Assembly: GCF_001468395.1 (NCBI RefSeq)
Contig: NZ_LNSG01000001.1
Span: 124,001-188,000, forward strand
DNA: 64,000 bases
Reading direction: 5' to 3'
Origin: Sphingopyxis sp. H073
GTDB taxonomy: Bacteria > Pseudomonadota > Alphaproteobacteria > Sphingomonadales > Sphingomonadaceae
Positions 1 to 7,725 of this stretch are shown piece by piece. Numbering within the stretch: position 1 is the stretch's first letter; the number at the start of each line of letters is the position of its first letter. The notes beneath the pieces are model-generated. The model was not told the origin of the DNA, did not search any database, and worked only from the letters and a program-made list of their open reading frames with translations. The position numbers were made by a program, and so were the translations under genes.

Positions 1-463
1 CCGGCGGCGTGTCGAACCCCTCGATCAGCAGGCCGGGTTCGTCCCAGACCGAAATCGACAGCGGCCCCAGAGCGCGCGTCATGCCCTGACCGCGCAGCCA
101 GTCCTCGGCCTTGGCGATCAGCGCATGCGCGACCTCGGCGTCCTCGGCCTCGAGCAGGCCCCAGTTGCCGGTGCCGGGCCCCATGCCCTGTTCGGCGGGC
201 TGCGCGAGCGCGAGTTCGTCGATATGCGCCGAGATGCGCCCGACGGTGCGCTCGCCGCGCCGCGAGATGAAGAGCTGCGCCTTGCCGTGCTCGAACCACG
301 GATTCTTGCCCGGCGTCAGCAGGCCGTAAACCTCGCCCTTCAGCGGCGGTACCCACGCCGGGTCGCCACGATTGAGGCGATAGGCAAGCTCGACGAACTC
401 GCGCCGGTCGGCTTTGGTCTTGACGGGGTGGAGGGTGATGGGGCCTTCGTTGTGGGCGCTCAT
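1..463 (-). CDS. GNAT-like acyltransferase-family protein, N-terminal part (runs off the window)
   Basis: The minus-strand frame opens with ATG at 461-463 (MSAHNEGPITLHPVKTKADR) and stays open to base 1, so about 154 N-terminal residues are visible and the C-terminus lies outside. Motifs such as RLNRGDPAWVPPL and FISRRGERTVGRISAHID resemble a conserved proteobacterial family of about 380 aa often labelled N-acetyltransferase or, misleadingly, dATP pyrophosphohydrolase. The VGRISAHID stretch looks like an acetyltransferase core strand. Substrate is unknown. It diverges from the desaturase gene at 590. The reading frame is secure; the family call is from memory of similar proteins. Confidence 0.6.
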   Translation of the reverse strand, partial: MSAHNEGPITLHPVKTKADRREFVELAYRLNRGDPAWVPPLKGEVYGLLTPGKNPWFEHGKAQLFISRRGERTVGRISAHIDELALAQPAEQGMGPGTGNWGLLEAEDAEVAHALIAKAEDWLRGQGMTRALGPLSISVWDEPGLLIEGFDTPP

Positions 464-589
464 ACTGGTTTCCTGGGGATGCGATCCTATATGCGTGGCG
501 ACGCATTAGGGCATTGCGGTGGCGCTGGCGACCCGCATTCGGCCATTTTGCTGCCACGAAATCATGATGAAGACGCGGACATGTTAGCA

Positions 590-1678
590 ATGAACACCCT
601 TGTCGACCGCCTGTCGAGCGAACCGGCGGTCAAGGCCCCCAAGTCGGCAATCCCCGACGACATGGCGATGATCCGCGCGGCGTCGGAGTTGACGCGCGAC
701 CTCGTGACGCCCAGCGCGCGCGTCTATTGGACCGATTTCCTCACCTCGGCCGTCGTCGGCTATGCCGGCGTCGCGGTGGCGATCCTCGCGCCCTCGACGG
801 GCTGGATGCTGGTCGCGAGCCTCGTCGCGGTGCTCGCCCTCTACCGCGCGGGCAGCTTCATCCATGAGCTGACGCATATCCGGAAGAATGCGCTGCCCGG
901 CTTTCGCTTCGTCTGGAACCTGCTCGTCGGGGTGCCGCTGCTGATCCCGTCCTTCATGTACGAGGGCATCCATAGCCTGCACCACAACCGCACCAAATAT
1001 GGCACGGTCGAGGATCCCGAATATCTGCCGCTCGCCCTGATGAAGCCGTGGACGGTGCCGCTGTTCGTCGTCGCGGCAGCCTTTGCGCCTCTGGCGCTGC
1101 TGTTCCGTTACGCGGTACTGACCCCGCTATCCTTCCTGATCCCGCCGCTGCGCAAGCTGGTGCGCGAGCGCTATTCGGGGATGATCATCAACCCGATGTT
1201 CCGCCGCAAGGCGCCCGAGGGCGAATTCCGCCGCCAATGGGCGTGGCAGGAGGGCGGCGCCTGGGCGTGGTCGACCCTGCTCGTCGCGGCGGGCGTGTTC
1301 GGCTGGGTTCCGCTGCGCGCGCTCGTCATTTTCGGCGCGATCGCGGCCGCGACGCTGGTGCTCAACCAGATCCGCACGCTGGTTGCGCATCTCTGGGAAA
1401 ATGACGGCGAGGAACTGACCGTGACCGCGCAGTTCCTCGACAGCGTCAACGTCCCGCCGCCGGGGCTGCTGCCCGAGCTTTGGGCGCCGGTGGGCCTGCG
1501 CTATCACGCGCTGCACCACCTGCTGCCGGGCGTGCCCTATCACGCGCTGCCCGAGGCGCACCGCCGCCTGAAGGAGGCGCTCCCGGCGGATTCGCAATAT
1601 CATGGCGCGAATTACTGCAGCCTGCCGAAGCTGGTGATCAATCTGGTTGCCGGGTCGGCGAAGGGTGCTGCGGCCTGA
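590..1678 (+). CDS. Membrane fatty acid desaturase family protein
   Basis: This is a di-iron membrane desaturase/hydroxylase-type protein of 362 aa. Three histidine boxes are visible: HELTH (92-96), HSLHH (128-132) and HALHH (306-310). They are separated by hydrophobic segments around 54-85, 108-122 and two more between the second and third boxes, the usual topology of the superfamily. The second and third boxes bind iron on the cytoplasmic face. The substrate cannot be told from the sequence; lipid or carotenoid desaturation or hydroxylation are all possible. ATG at 581 (MLAMNTL) is an equally acceptable start three codons upstream. The open frame continues further upstream, but that part is antisense to the GNAT-like gene and does not look coding. 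Confidence 0.85.
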   Translation: MNTLVDRLSSEPAVKAPKSAIPDDMAMIRAASELTRDLVTPSARVYWTDFLTSAVVGYAGVAVAILAPSTGWMLVASLVAVLALYRAGSFIHELTHIRKNALPGFRFVWNLLVGVPLLIPSFMYEGIHSLHHNRTKYGTVEDPEYLPLALMKPWTVPLFVVAAAFAPLALLFRYAVLTPLSFLIPPLRKLVRERYSGMIINPMFRRKAPEGEFRRQWAWQEGGAWAWSTLLVAAGVFGWVPLRALVIFGAIAAATLVLNQIRTLVAHLWENDGEELTVTAQFLDSVNVPPPGLLPELWAPVGLRYHALHHLLPGVPYHALPEAHRRLKEALPADSQYHGANYCSLPKLVINLVAGSAKGAAA

Positions 1679-1967
1679 TCTTTCGGCGGGCATTGGCTTC
1701 GGCGTGGAAAGCCGTCCTGCCGCTCTGGTCATCGCGCCCTGGATTTTCAAAGTTCAGGAAAGTTCAGCCTATTGCGTCCCTCGTTCTGGAGATGGAGGGT
1801 TGCCGGACGCATCGCGCCCGCCGCGCCCGCAAGCCGAACCGGGACCGCTCTTATCCGTCAGATGGAACAGCCGGGTGAAGGCTGACACAGCGGGATAATG
1901 TAGGAAAGGCCTATTTGAGGGCGGTGTCTGCTTTGGGGTGGGGAGCGGTCGTTCGCTGATCCTCATT

Positions 1968-2040
1968 CGTCACCCCGGACTTGATCCGGGGTCCATGACT
2001 TCGCCGCCGCGGTGGATCCCGGATCAAGTCCGGGGTGACG
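1968..2040. repeat. 73-nt palindromic repeat, family A (intergenic copy)
   Basis: The element begins CGTCACCCCGGACTTGATCC and ends GGATCAAGTCCGGGGTGACG, so the outer 20 bases of each side are almost exact reverse complements around a variable centre. A copy of exactly the same length lies inside truB (56324-56396), and a third, interrupted copy is at 60650-60746. The transcript could form a long hairpin. Confidence 0.9.
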
Positions 2041-2053
2041 ATGATGGAGCGAT

Positions 2054-2185
2054 CCTCCCTGTCGCGCAGCGATGGGGAGGGGGACCGCCGCCGAAGGCGG
2101 TGGTGGAGGGGCCGCAACGGCGGCTGTATTGCCCCTCCGTCAGCGCTTCGCGCTGCCACCTCCCCATGGCTGCGCCACAGGGAGG
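2054..2185. repeat. Large imperfect inverted repeat, family D
   Basis: The outer arms 2054-2080 and 2159-2185 are 27 nt each and pair with only two mismatches (CCTCCCTGT...ATGGGGAGG type). The interior holds further short palindromes: a GCCGCC/GGCGG hairpin near 2086-2102 and a GGAGGGGC/GCCCCTCC pairing. It looks like a dispersed non-coding element placed directly after the family A palindrome. Confidence 0.8.
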
Positions 2186-2280
2186 AGCGAAGGGCACATA
2201 ACGGTCGAAACCGGTCATCGCTCCCGATCGGACGCGAATGCGAGCTCTCGCCCGTCCCAAGTCATTCCCCCCGGGCGGCG

Positions 2281-2556
2281 TCAGCGCGGCCGGTGCATGA
2301 TCCAGCTGAATGCCATCGCGTTGAAGATGGTGTAGAGGCCATAGAGCAAGAGCCCGGTGAACCAGTTGCGCGAAGCGATCGCCATCGCGCCGACGAGCAC
2401 CAGGAATTCGAAGACATAAGTGATGTTCGGCCCGACCTTGTCGGCGAGCGGGCGGACCATCTGCTGGATCAGCGGGTCGTCGCTTTCCATGAAGGCGCGG
2501 TGCATCGCGAAATTGCCGATGCCGGCCCCGAAAATGGCAATGATCGCGATCCACAT
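2281..2556 (-). CDS. Small hypothetical membrane protein
   Basis: This 91-aa protein starts at ATG 2556 with MWIAIIAIFGAGIGNFAMHR. Hydrophobic stretches at about 1-17, 46-61 and 66-84 suggest three membrane segments. No catalytic motif is seen and I do not recognise the family. It is transcribed divergently from the DUF481 gene, whose start lies 124 bases away, so the two may share a regulatory region. Plausible codon use and hydrophobic periodicity support a real gene. Confidence 0.6.
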   Translation of the reverse strand: MWIAIIAIFGAGIGNFAMHRAFMESDDPLIQQMVRPLADKVGPNITYVFEFLVLVGAMAIASRNWFTGLLLYGLYTIFNAMAFSWIMHRPR

Positions 2557-2680
2557 GAAAGGGAGATGGGGCAGGCGGGGTGGAATTGCCAGCCTCTTTC
2601 AGCGTATAGATGGGCCGGATGCCGCTCCACGAGGCCGCTCCGCGATCGAACGAACCCCAACCCCGAAGAAGGACGATTCG

Positions 2681-3853
2681 ATGACCGCTCTCCCCCGCTT
2701 CGCGGCTCTCGGCCTGCTCGCGATCGCCGTCCCGTCGGCGCACGCATCTTCCGATCCGGCGCAGCCCAACCCGGCGCTGGTCGATCCGGTGCTGGCGAAT
2801 CCGGTTCCCGAGTCCATCGTCGTGCTGCCGCCCCCGCCGTTATCGGAAGCGGTCCGCGCGATGATCAACGCCGCGATCGCGAGCGGCGAGGACGCCGATG
2901 TCGAAACGGTGGTCAAGGTCGCGAAACTCGCCAATCCCGACCATGTCGCGGAGATCGACGCGCTGCTCGTGCGCTATCGGAGCCAGTATCCGCCGGTCGC
3001 GCCGGCCGATCCGGTCGGCGATCTGCTCGCCGCCGCGATCGCGAGCGGCAAGGATGCCGATGTCGAGGCGGTCGGCGCGCTGGCAAAGACGACCAATCCC
3101 GATCTGGCGACAGAGATCGAGGCGCGGCTCGTCGCCTACCGCGCCGAACGGCAGCGACTGAAGGACGAGGCGGCCGCGGCGGCGCGCGAGAAGCTGGCGA
3201 GGGCCAAATTCTATGAGAATTGGAAGGGCGAGGGGCAGATCGGCGCGACGCTGAGCAGCGGCAACACCGATTCGACCGGGCTCAGCGCCGGGGTCGCGCT
3301 GACGCGGCAGGGGATCGACTGGAATCACAAGTTCCGCGCGCAGGCCGATTATCAGCGCACCAACGGCCAGACCTCGGTCGAGCGTTTCGTCGTCGAGGTC
3401 GAACCGCAGTACAAGGTGAGCGAGCGCGCCTTTGCCTATAGCCTCGGCCGCTGGGAGCAGGACCGTATCCTCGGCTATGACACGCGCTGGAACCTGTCGG
3501 GCGGCGTCGGTTACAAGGTCGTCGATCGCGAGGGGCTGTCGCTGAGCGTGAAGGGCGGGCCCGCATGGCGGCAGACCGATTTCACCGGCGGCCGCCACGA
3601 CAGCGAAATCACCGGGCTCGCCGGGGTCGATTTCGGATGGCAATTGTCGCCCGCGCTGCGGCTGACGCAGGTCGCCTCGACGATCGTCGGCGAAAGCAAG
3701 ACCGCGACCAGCTCGCTGACCGCGCTCAACGCCAAGCTCACCGGCGCCTTGTCGGCGCGCATCGCCTATTCAGCGGAGATCGATTCGAACCCGCCGCCCG
3801 GCGTCGAGAATGTCGACACGCTGACGCGGCTGACGCTGGTGTACGGATTCTAG
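2681..3853 (+). CDS. DUF481 outer-membrane protein with internal duplication
   Basis: A 390-aa exported protein. The chosen ATG follows GAAGGACG and gives a signal peptide (MTALPRFAALGLLAIAVPSA) ending near HAS at 21-23. Residues 58-100 and 112-154 are a tandem duplication sharing AxIASGxDADVExV and a later NPDxxxEIxALLVxYR pattern. A charged linker leads into a C-terminal beta-barrel region with WKGEGQIGATLSSGNTDSTG, typical of DUF481 (YdiY-like, salt-induced outer-membrane proteins), and the protein ends in YGF, an outer-membrane C-terminal aromatic. Function in the family is poorly known. It overlaps the convergent VOC gene by four bases. Confidence 0.8.
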   Translation: MTALPRFAALGLLAIAVPSAHASSDPAQPNPALVDPVLANPVPESIVVLPPPPLSEAVRAMINAAIASGEDADVETVVKVAKLANPDHVAEIDALLVRYRSQYPPVAPADPVGDLLAAAIASGKDADVEAVGALAKTTNPDLATEIEARLVAYRAERQRLKDEAAAAAREKLARAKFYENWKGEGQIGATLSSGNTDSTGLSAGVALTRQGIDWNHKFRAQADYQRTNGQTSVERFVVEVEPQYKVSERAFAYSLGRWEQDRILGYDTRWNLSGGVGYKVVDREGLSLSVKGGPAWRQTDFTGGRHDSEITGLAGVDFGWQLSPALRLTQVASTIVGESKTATSSLTALNAKLTGALSARIAYSAEIDSNPPPGVENVDTLTRLTLVYGF

Positions 3854-4311
3854 CTGCCGTCGAACGCGTCGGCGCCGCCGATTTCCTCGCCATCGATAAG
3901 CAGGCCCGCGCCGGGAACATGGTTGAATTCGATGCGGATGCCGTCGGGATCCTCGATCAGGACCGAATAATAGCCCGGCGCCCACGGCTCCTCCTGCGGC
4001 GCATGGACGATATGCACGTCGCCGCGGCTTGCCAGAAAGGCGTGGACCGCATCGACCGCCGCGCGGTCGCGCATCCGGAAGCAGGCGTGGTGCAGCCCCG
4101 GCGCGCCCTGATCGAAGCGTTTGCCCGCATTTTCGGGGCTGGGGGTGCGGATCCCGATCGCGGTGCGGCCGCCGACGCCATAGAGCATATAGTCGCTGTC
4201 GAGCACGAGCTTCAGGCCCAGATAGCCGATCATGTCGCGCCAGAAGGCGGTCGAGCGCGCGAAGTCGCCCGCAGTCAGGATGACATGCGCGACGCCGTTG
4301 AGCCCGCTCAC
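3850..4311 (-). CDS. VOC (glyoxalase/bleomycin-resistance) family protein
   Basis: A single-domain vicinal-oxygen-chelate protein of 153 aa. The N-terminus VAHVILTAGDFARSTAFWRD is the first beta-alpha-beta module. GLHHACFRM starts the second, and YYSVLIEDPDGIRIEFNHVPG is the usual family ending with a metal-ligand glutamate (E in IEF). The substrate is unknown; candidates include a glyoxalase-like or ring-cleavage activity. Its ATG overlaps the stop of the upstream M20 peptidase gene by four bases, so the two are probably translationally coupled on the minus strand. Confidence 0.8.
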   Translation of the reverse strand: MSGLNGVAHVILTAGDFARSTAFWRDMIGYLGLKLVLDSDYMLYGVGGRTAIGIRTPSPENAGKRFDQGAPGLHHACFRMRDRAAVDAVHAFLASRGDVHIVHAPQEEPWAPGYYSVLIEDPDGIRIEFNHVPGAGLLIDGEEIGGADAFDGS

Positions 4312-5852
4312 TTGATCGCCGCCAGCGTGTAGAGGAATTCGACGAAGCCCATCGTCGCGTCGACCATTCCCGCGACCTTCGGGTTGGTCGAATCGATCAG
4401 ATAATATTCGTTCGGCGCGTGCGCGCCCGAACCATGACCGATGCCAAAGTGCGCGGCGGGGATCGACACCGGCGGGGCGGTGAAGGTCGCGCCGGGCCAG
4501 CTGCCCGCGAGCCGCGCGTTGATATTCGCCTTGACGCCGAGAGCCTTGTAGGTCGCAAGCTCGGTGCGGACGAGGCGGCTGTCCTCGGCGACCTCGGTCG
4601 GGTCGTAGCCGCCCGACACGTTCATTTCGACATCGGTGAAGCCATGCTTGTCGAGATGGGCGCGGAGCTTCTTCTCGGCCTCGGCGCGCGTCTGGTTGGG
4701 GACGAGGCGGAGGTCGAGCTTGGCGACCGCCTTGCCGGGCAGGATCGTCTTGCCGCCGGGGCCGGTATAGCCCGCGACGAGCCCTTCGATATTGACCGTC
4801 GGCTCCTGCGCGAGACGGATCAGCGCGTCGTCATATTTGAGATTGTCGATCCAGACGTCGACGCCGAGCGCCGCCTTTTCTGCGGCTTCGTCGGCGCCCT
4901 TCGCGGCTTCGCGGATCAGCGCCTTTTCGCGGTCGGTCAGCGGACGGACGTTTTCGAACCAGCCCTCGATCGCCGGGGTGTTGCCGTCGGGGGTGACGAG
5001 CGTCTGGAGCGCCTGCACCAGCCGCCAGACGGGCGAGTCGATCATCGCCTTCAGGCTGGAGTGGACATCGCCCTTCGGCCCGCGGCCCCATTTTGCGCCG
5101 CTCGCGATCAGTTCGAGTTCGATGATCCCCTTCGACCCCAGATTGACGTCGACCGCGCCGGTCTTGTCCTGCGAGGCGAAGGGAATGAAAATGCCGTCGC
5201 ATGTCTTGAGCGCGGCGAGGACGTTGGGCTTGGTCGCGACCTGGCGGAAGTGCGGCGAGCCGATCTCCTCTTCGCCCTCGCAGACGAGGACGATGTTCAC
5301 CGGCAGTTTCGCCTTGGCGGCGCGGATCGCGTGGAGCGCGGCGAGGAAGGTCGCCTCGGGACCCTTCTGGTTCACCGCGCCGCGGCCGACGATCGACAGG
5401 CCGAAGCCGGGCTTGTCGATCATCCTGCCTTCGAGCGGCGGCGACGACCATTCGGCGGGATCGAACTGCTTGACGTCGTACATGAAATAGATGCCGAGCG
5501 TGCGTTTCGCGCCGGCGTCGATCGTCCCGAAGACGCCGGGATGGCCGTCTGTCGGGATGATCTCGACATTGGTGAAGCCCGCATCCTTCGCGAGTTCGGC
5601 CATATAGGCCGCGCCCTCGGGCATATTGCGGTTCTCGGCAGCGATCGAGGGGAGGGCGATCCAGTCGCGCAGCCGCTTGAGCGAGGCGTCCTTGCCGGCT
5701 TCGGCCGCCTTGCGGATCGCGACGCTCTGGCTGCTCGCGGCGAGGGCGGGAAGTGGACTCATCGCCATCGCGCCGGCGCCTAGCATGGCCGCACCGCGCA
5801 GCAGGCCGCGCCGCTCGAGCAACATCCGGATCGCCTGATCGTCATCGTGCAT
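4308..5852 (-). CDS. M20 family metallopeptidase, probably Tat-exported
   Basis: A 514-aa M20/M25/M40-type zinc peptidase. The N-terminus has a twin-arginine signal: R14-R15 in LLERRGLLRG, then a hydrophobic run and an AxA site near residue 39. The catalytic domain shows the usual order: YFMYDVK, GAVNQKGPEATFLAALHAIR, and VLVCEGEEEIGSPHF with the Glu-Glu pair expected at the active site. An inserted dimerisation domain contains GPGGKTILPGKAVAKLDLRLVP, and IGHGSGAHAPNEYYLID carries the distal ligand. It probably acts on dipeptides or N-acyl amino acids in the periplasm. It lies in a minus-strand run with trmO upstream (21 bases) and a VOC gene downstream (overlapping). Confidence 0.88.
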   Translation of the reverse strand: MHDDDQAIRMLLERRGLLRGAAMLGAGAMAMSPLPALAASSQSVAIRKAAEAGKDASLKRLRDWIALPSIAAENRNMPEGAAYMAELAKDAGFTNVEIIPTDGHPGVFGTIDAGAKRTLGIYFMYDVKQFDPAEWSSPPLEGRMIDKPGFGLSIVGRGAVNQKGPEATFLAALHAIRAAKAKLPVNIVLVCEGEEEIGSPHFRQVATKPNVLAALKTCDGIFIPFASQDKTGAVDVNLGSKGIIELELIASGAKWGRGPKGDVHSSLKAMIDSPVWRLVQALQTLVTPDGNTPAIEGWFENVRPLTDREKALIREAAKGADEAAEKAALGVDVWIDNLKYDDALIRLAQEPTVNIEGLVAGYTGPGGKTILPGKAVAKLDLRLVPNQTRAEAEKKLRAHLDKHGFTDVEMNVSGGYDPTEVAEDSRLVRTELATYKALGVKANINARLAGSWPGATFTAPPVSIPAAHFGIGHGSGAHAPNEYYLIDSTNPKVAGMVDATMGFVEFLYTLAAIK

Positions 5853-5873
5853 CGTCAGTCCCTTTCCCCGTCG

Positions 5874-6344
5874 TCATGATTTTTCCCAATATCCCTGCAT
5901 CAATTCGTGCGACCAGTCCGGCTGTCGCACATCCCCGCGCGGGAGAAACTCCACCATCACCGGCTTGATGTCGAGGACCGGCGTGCCGTCGATCGCGTCG
6001 AGCCCCTCGACCTCGACAGTCAGGCCGTCGACCACGACGATGCGGCAGGTGGTGAGGCCGAGGCGGTTGGGGCGGTTCTTGCCGCGCTGCGCGAAGATGC
6101 CGACGAGCGGCCAGTCGGCGCGGTTGCGCGGATGGCGTGCACCGGTCTCGATCTTCTCGTCGGGCACCTTGTCGAAGAGGAAAATCACCTCGGCGTGGCT
6201 GAAGTCGGCAAGGCCGGCGAACGCGTCGGGGGTGAATTTATCGGGGTCGAGAGCGATCGTCGCGCGGCTGGCGCCCCAGTCGTCGTCGATCGCGTCGGCG
6301 CGGCCGCCGCGGACATGGCCGATGGGTGTGAGGGTGAAGCTCAT
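5874..6344 (-). CDS. trmO: tRNA-Thr m6t6A37 methyltransferase TrmO (TsaA family)
   Basis: A 156-aa SAM-dependent methyltransferase of the TsaA/YaeB beta-barrel fold, known to N6-methylate t6A37 in threonine tRNA. The family signature is clear: GHVRGGR near the start, ARHPRNRADWPLVGIFAQRG, KNRPNRLGLTTCRI, and LDIKPVMVEF. It is shorter than the enterobacterial enzyme because the C-terminal extension is missing, as in many alphaproteobacterial members. It sits immediately upstream of the M20 peptidase on the same strand. Confidence 0.85.
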   Translation of the reverse strand: MSFTLTPIGHVRGGRADAIDDDWGASRATIALDPDKFTPDAFAGLADFSHAEVIFLFDKVPDEKIETGARHPRNRADWPLVGIFAQRGKNRPNRLGLTTCRIVVVDGLTVEVEGLDAIDGTPVLDIKPVMVEFLPRGDVRQPDWSHELMQGYWEKS

Positions 6345-6412
6345 CGTTGATCCCCTGCTGCGTTGACGCTGATGGCGCAGCGCGCCTAGCCTTGCAAGGA
6401 AGGAGAGGCGCG

Positions 6413-7222
6413 ATGGACTTTCAGGGCAAGAGCGTCGTCATCACCGGCGGGGCGACGGGGATCGGCTTTGCGCTGGCGAAGCGCATCGGCGCTGCGGGCG
6501 CGCGGATCATCCTGTTCGAGCCGCGCGCCGACAAGCTCGCCGAGGCGGTCGCGGCGCTGGGCGCGCTCGGGATCGAGGCGCTGTCCGTCGCGGGCGATGT
6601 CACCGATGCGGCGGCGGTCGAAGCGCTCGCCGATTTCGCGCGGGATCAGCATGGCCGCGCCGACGCGATCATCGCCAACGCCGGCGTGGGTGGGGTCCGG
6701 ACGGAAATCCTCGACACCGACGATGCTGCGGCGCGCGCGCTGATCGAGGTCAATTTCTGGGGTGTGTGGAATTGCATCCGCACCTTCGGGCGGCGTTTCC
6801 GCGAGGATGGGCTGCCCTCGGCGATCTATGCGACGGCGTCGGAGAACGGGCTGTTCAACGCGGTGCGCACGAACGGCGGCATCTATGTGGCGAGCAAACA
6901 TGCCGTCGTCGGGCTGATGGACACGCTGCGCAACGAGGCGCCGGATAATATCGAGGTCGGCGTCATCATCCCCGGCTGGGTCAAGTCCGACATGACGCGC
7001 CACGCCGCCGCCGCGATGGACGCCGATGTCTTTGCGGACCGCATCGTCCCGCAGATGGAGGCGGGGCAATTTTACCTTGTCAGCCACCCTTACAATGTCG
7101 TGCGGATGGAGGAGCGCTGGGCCGAGGCCTATGCCGCCTTTGCGAGATACGCGCCGCGCGAGCCGGGCGACGATGCGATGGACGTCGCGCTGTTCGTCGA
7201 ACGGATGCGCAGCCAGCGTTAG
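6413..7222 (+). CDS. Short-chain dehydrogenase/reductase (SDR)
   Basis: A 269-aa classical SDR. The start is set by AAGGAGAG a few bases before ATG. The nucleotide-binding TGGATGIG is at 11-18, NAG appears in IIANAGVGG, and the catalytic pair is Y158 and K162 (YVASK), preceded by the serine of ATASENG. The glycine-rich loop followed by FEPRADK does not clearly settle NAD versus NADP preference. The substrate is unknown. It overlaps the convergent gene at 7219 by four bases. Confidence 0.88.
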   Translation: MDFQGKSVVITGGATGIGFALAKRIGAAGARIILFEPRADKLAEAVAALGALGIEALSVAGDVTDAAAVEALADFARDQHGRADAIIANAGVGGVRTEILDTDDAAARALIEVNFWGVWNCIRTFGRRFREDGLPSAIYATASENGLFNAVRTNGGIYVASKHAVVGLMDTLRNEAPDNIEVGVIIPGWVKSDMTRHAAAAMDADVFADRIVPQMEAGQFYLVSHPYNVVRMEERWAEAYAAFARYAPREPGDDAMDVALFVERMRSQR

Positions 7223-7713
7223 GCGGCGGGCCGCGCGTCGAGTTCGCGGCTCAGGAAGCGCATGATTTCGCGCCGGTCCTCGTCATCCTTTGCGCCGCCA
7301 GCGCGGAAGGCGAGGGAGCCGACGACCATCATGAACAGCGGGATGCCTGCGAAGATCACGCCGAACAGCAGGGCTTCGGGCACGAACCAGGCGACGGTGA
7401 CCCCGACGATCACGAACAGCGACAGGAAACCGTGCCATACGAACGGGAAGAGGCGGCCTGATCGCGTCAAGCCGAGCGTGCCGGTGATCCGCGTGCCCTC
7501 GCCCTCGGGCTCCATCGCCGCTTCGAGCGTCGGGGCCATCGGATTCTGGACGTTGCGACGCGCATAGCGCAGCGTCATGTCATACTGGCTGCCGCTGCCA
7601 TAGACGCGCGCCGTTGCGGTCGTCATCGGATCGTCCATGACCGCCTTGAGCTTGCGCGCGATCGCGTCGGGCGGGAGGGGCGAGTAGAGGTCGATGTCTT
7701 CGCTCTTCGCCAT
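7219..7713 (-). CDS. Hypothetical membrane protein
   Basis: A 164-aa protein with a soluble N-terminal half (about 1-85) and two hydrophobic segments (about 95-112 and 116-134), then a charged tail ending REIMRFLSRELDARPAA. I do not recognise the N-terminal domain; the phrase ITGTLGLTRSGRLFPF is reminiscent of small membrane-anchored lipid-binding-like proteins, but that is weak. It lies 12 bases downstream of fumarase on the minus strand and may be cotranscribed with it. Confidence 0.7.
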   Translation of the reverse strand: MAKSEDIDLYSPLPPDAIARKLKAVMDDPMTTATARVYGSGSQYDMTLRYARRNVQNPMAPTLEAAMEPEGEGTRITGTLGLTRSGRLFPFVWHGFLSLFVIVGVTVAWFVPEALLFGVIFAGIPLFMMVVGSLAFRAGGAKDDEDRREIMRFLSRELDARPAA

Positions 7714-7725
7714 CGCCGCGCTCCC

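Larger units (their letters stand above)
1679..2280. other. Repeat-rich intergenic region
   Basis: About 600 bases without a convincing gene. Bases 1679-1960 show no motif I can name. Bases 1968-2040 are a 73-nt palindromic repeat and 2054-2185 a second, larger inverted repeat, both annotated separately. Several open frames cross the region on both strands, but they run through the repeats and show no protein family. Confidence 0.7.

Noticed and set aside
125..589. N-terminal extension of the desaturase frame
   Set aside because: These bases code for the GNAT-like gene on the other strand, and the extension has no desaturase features.
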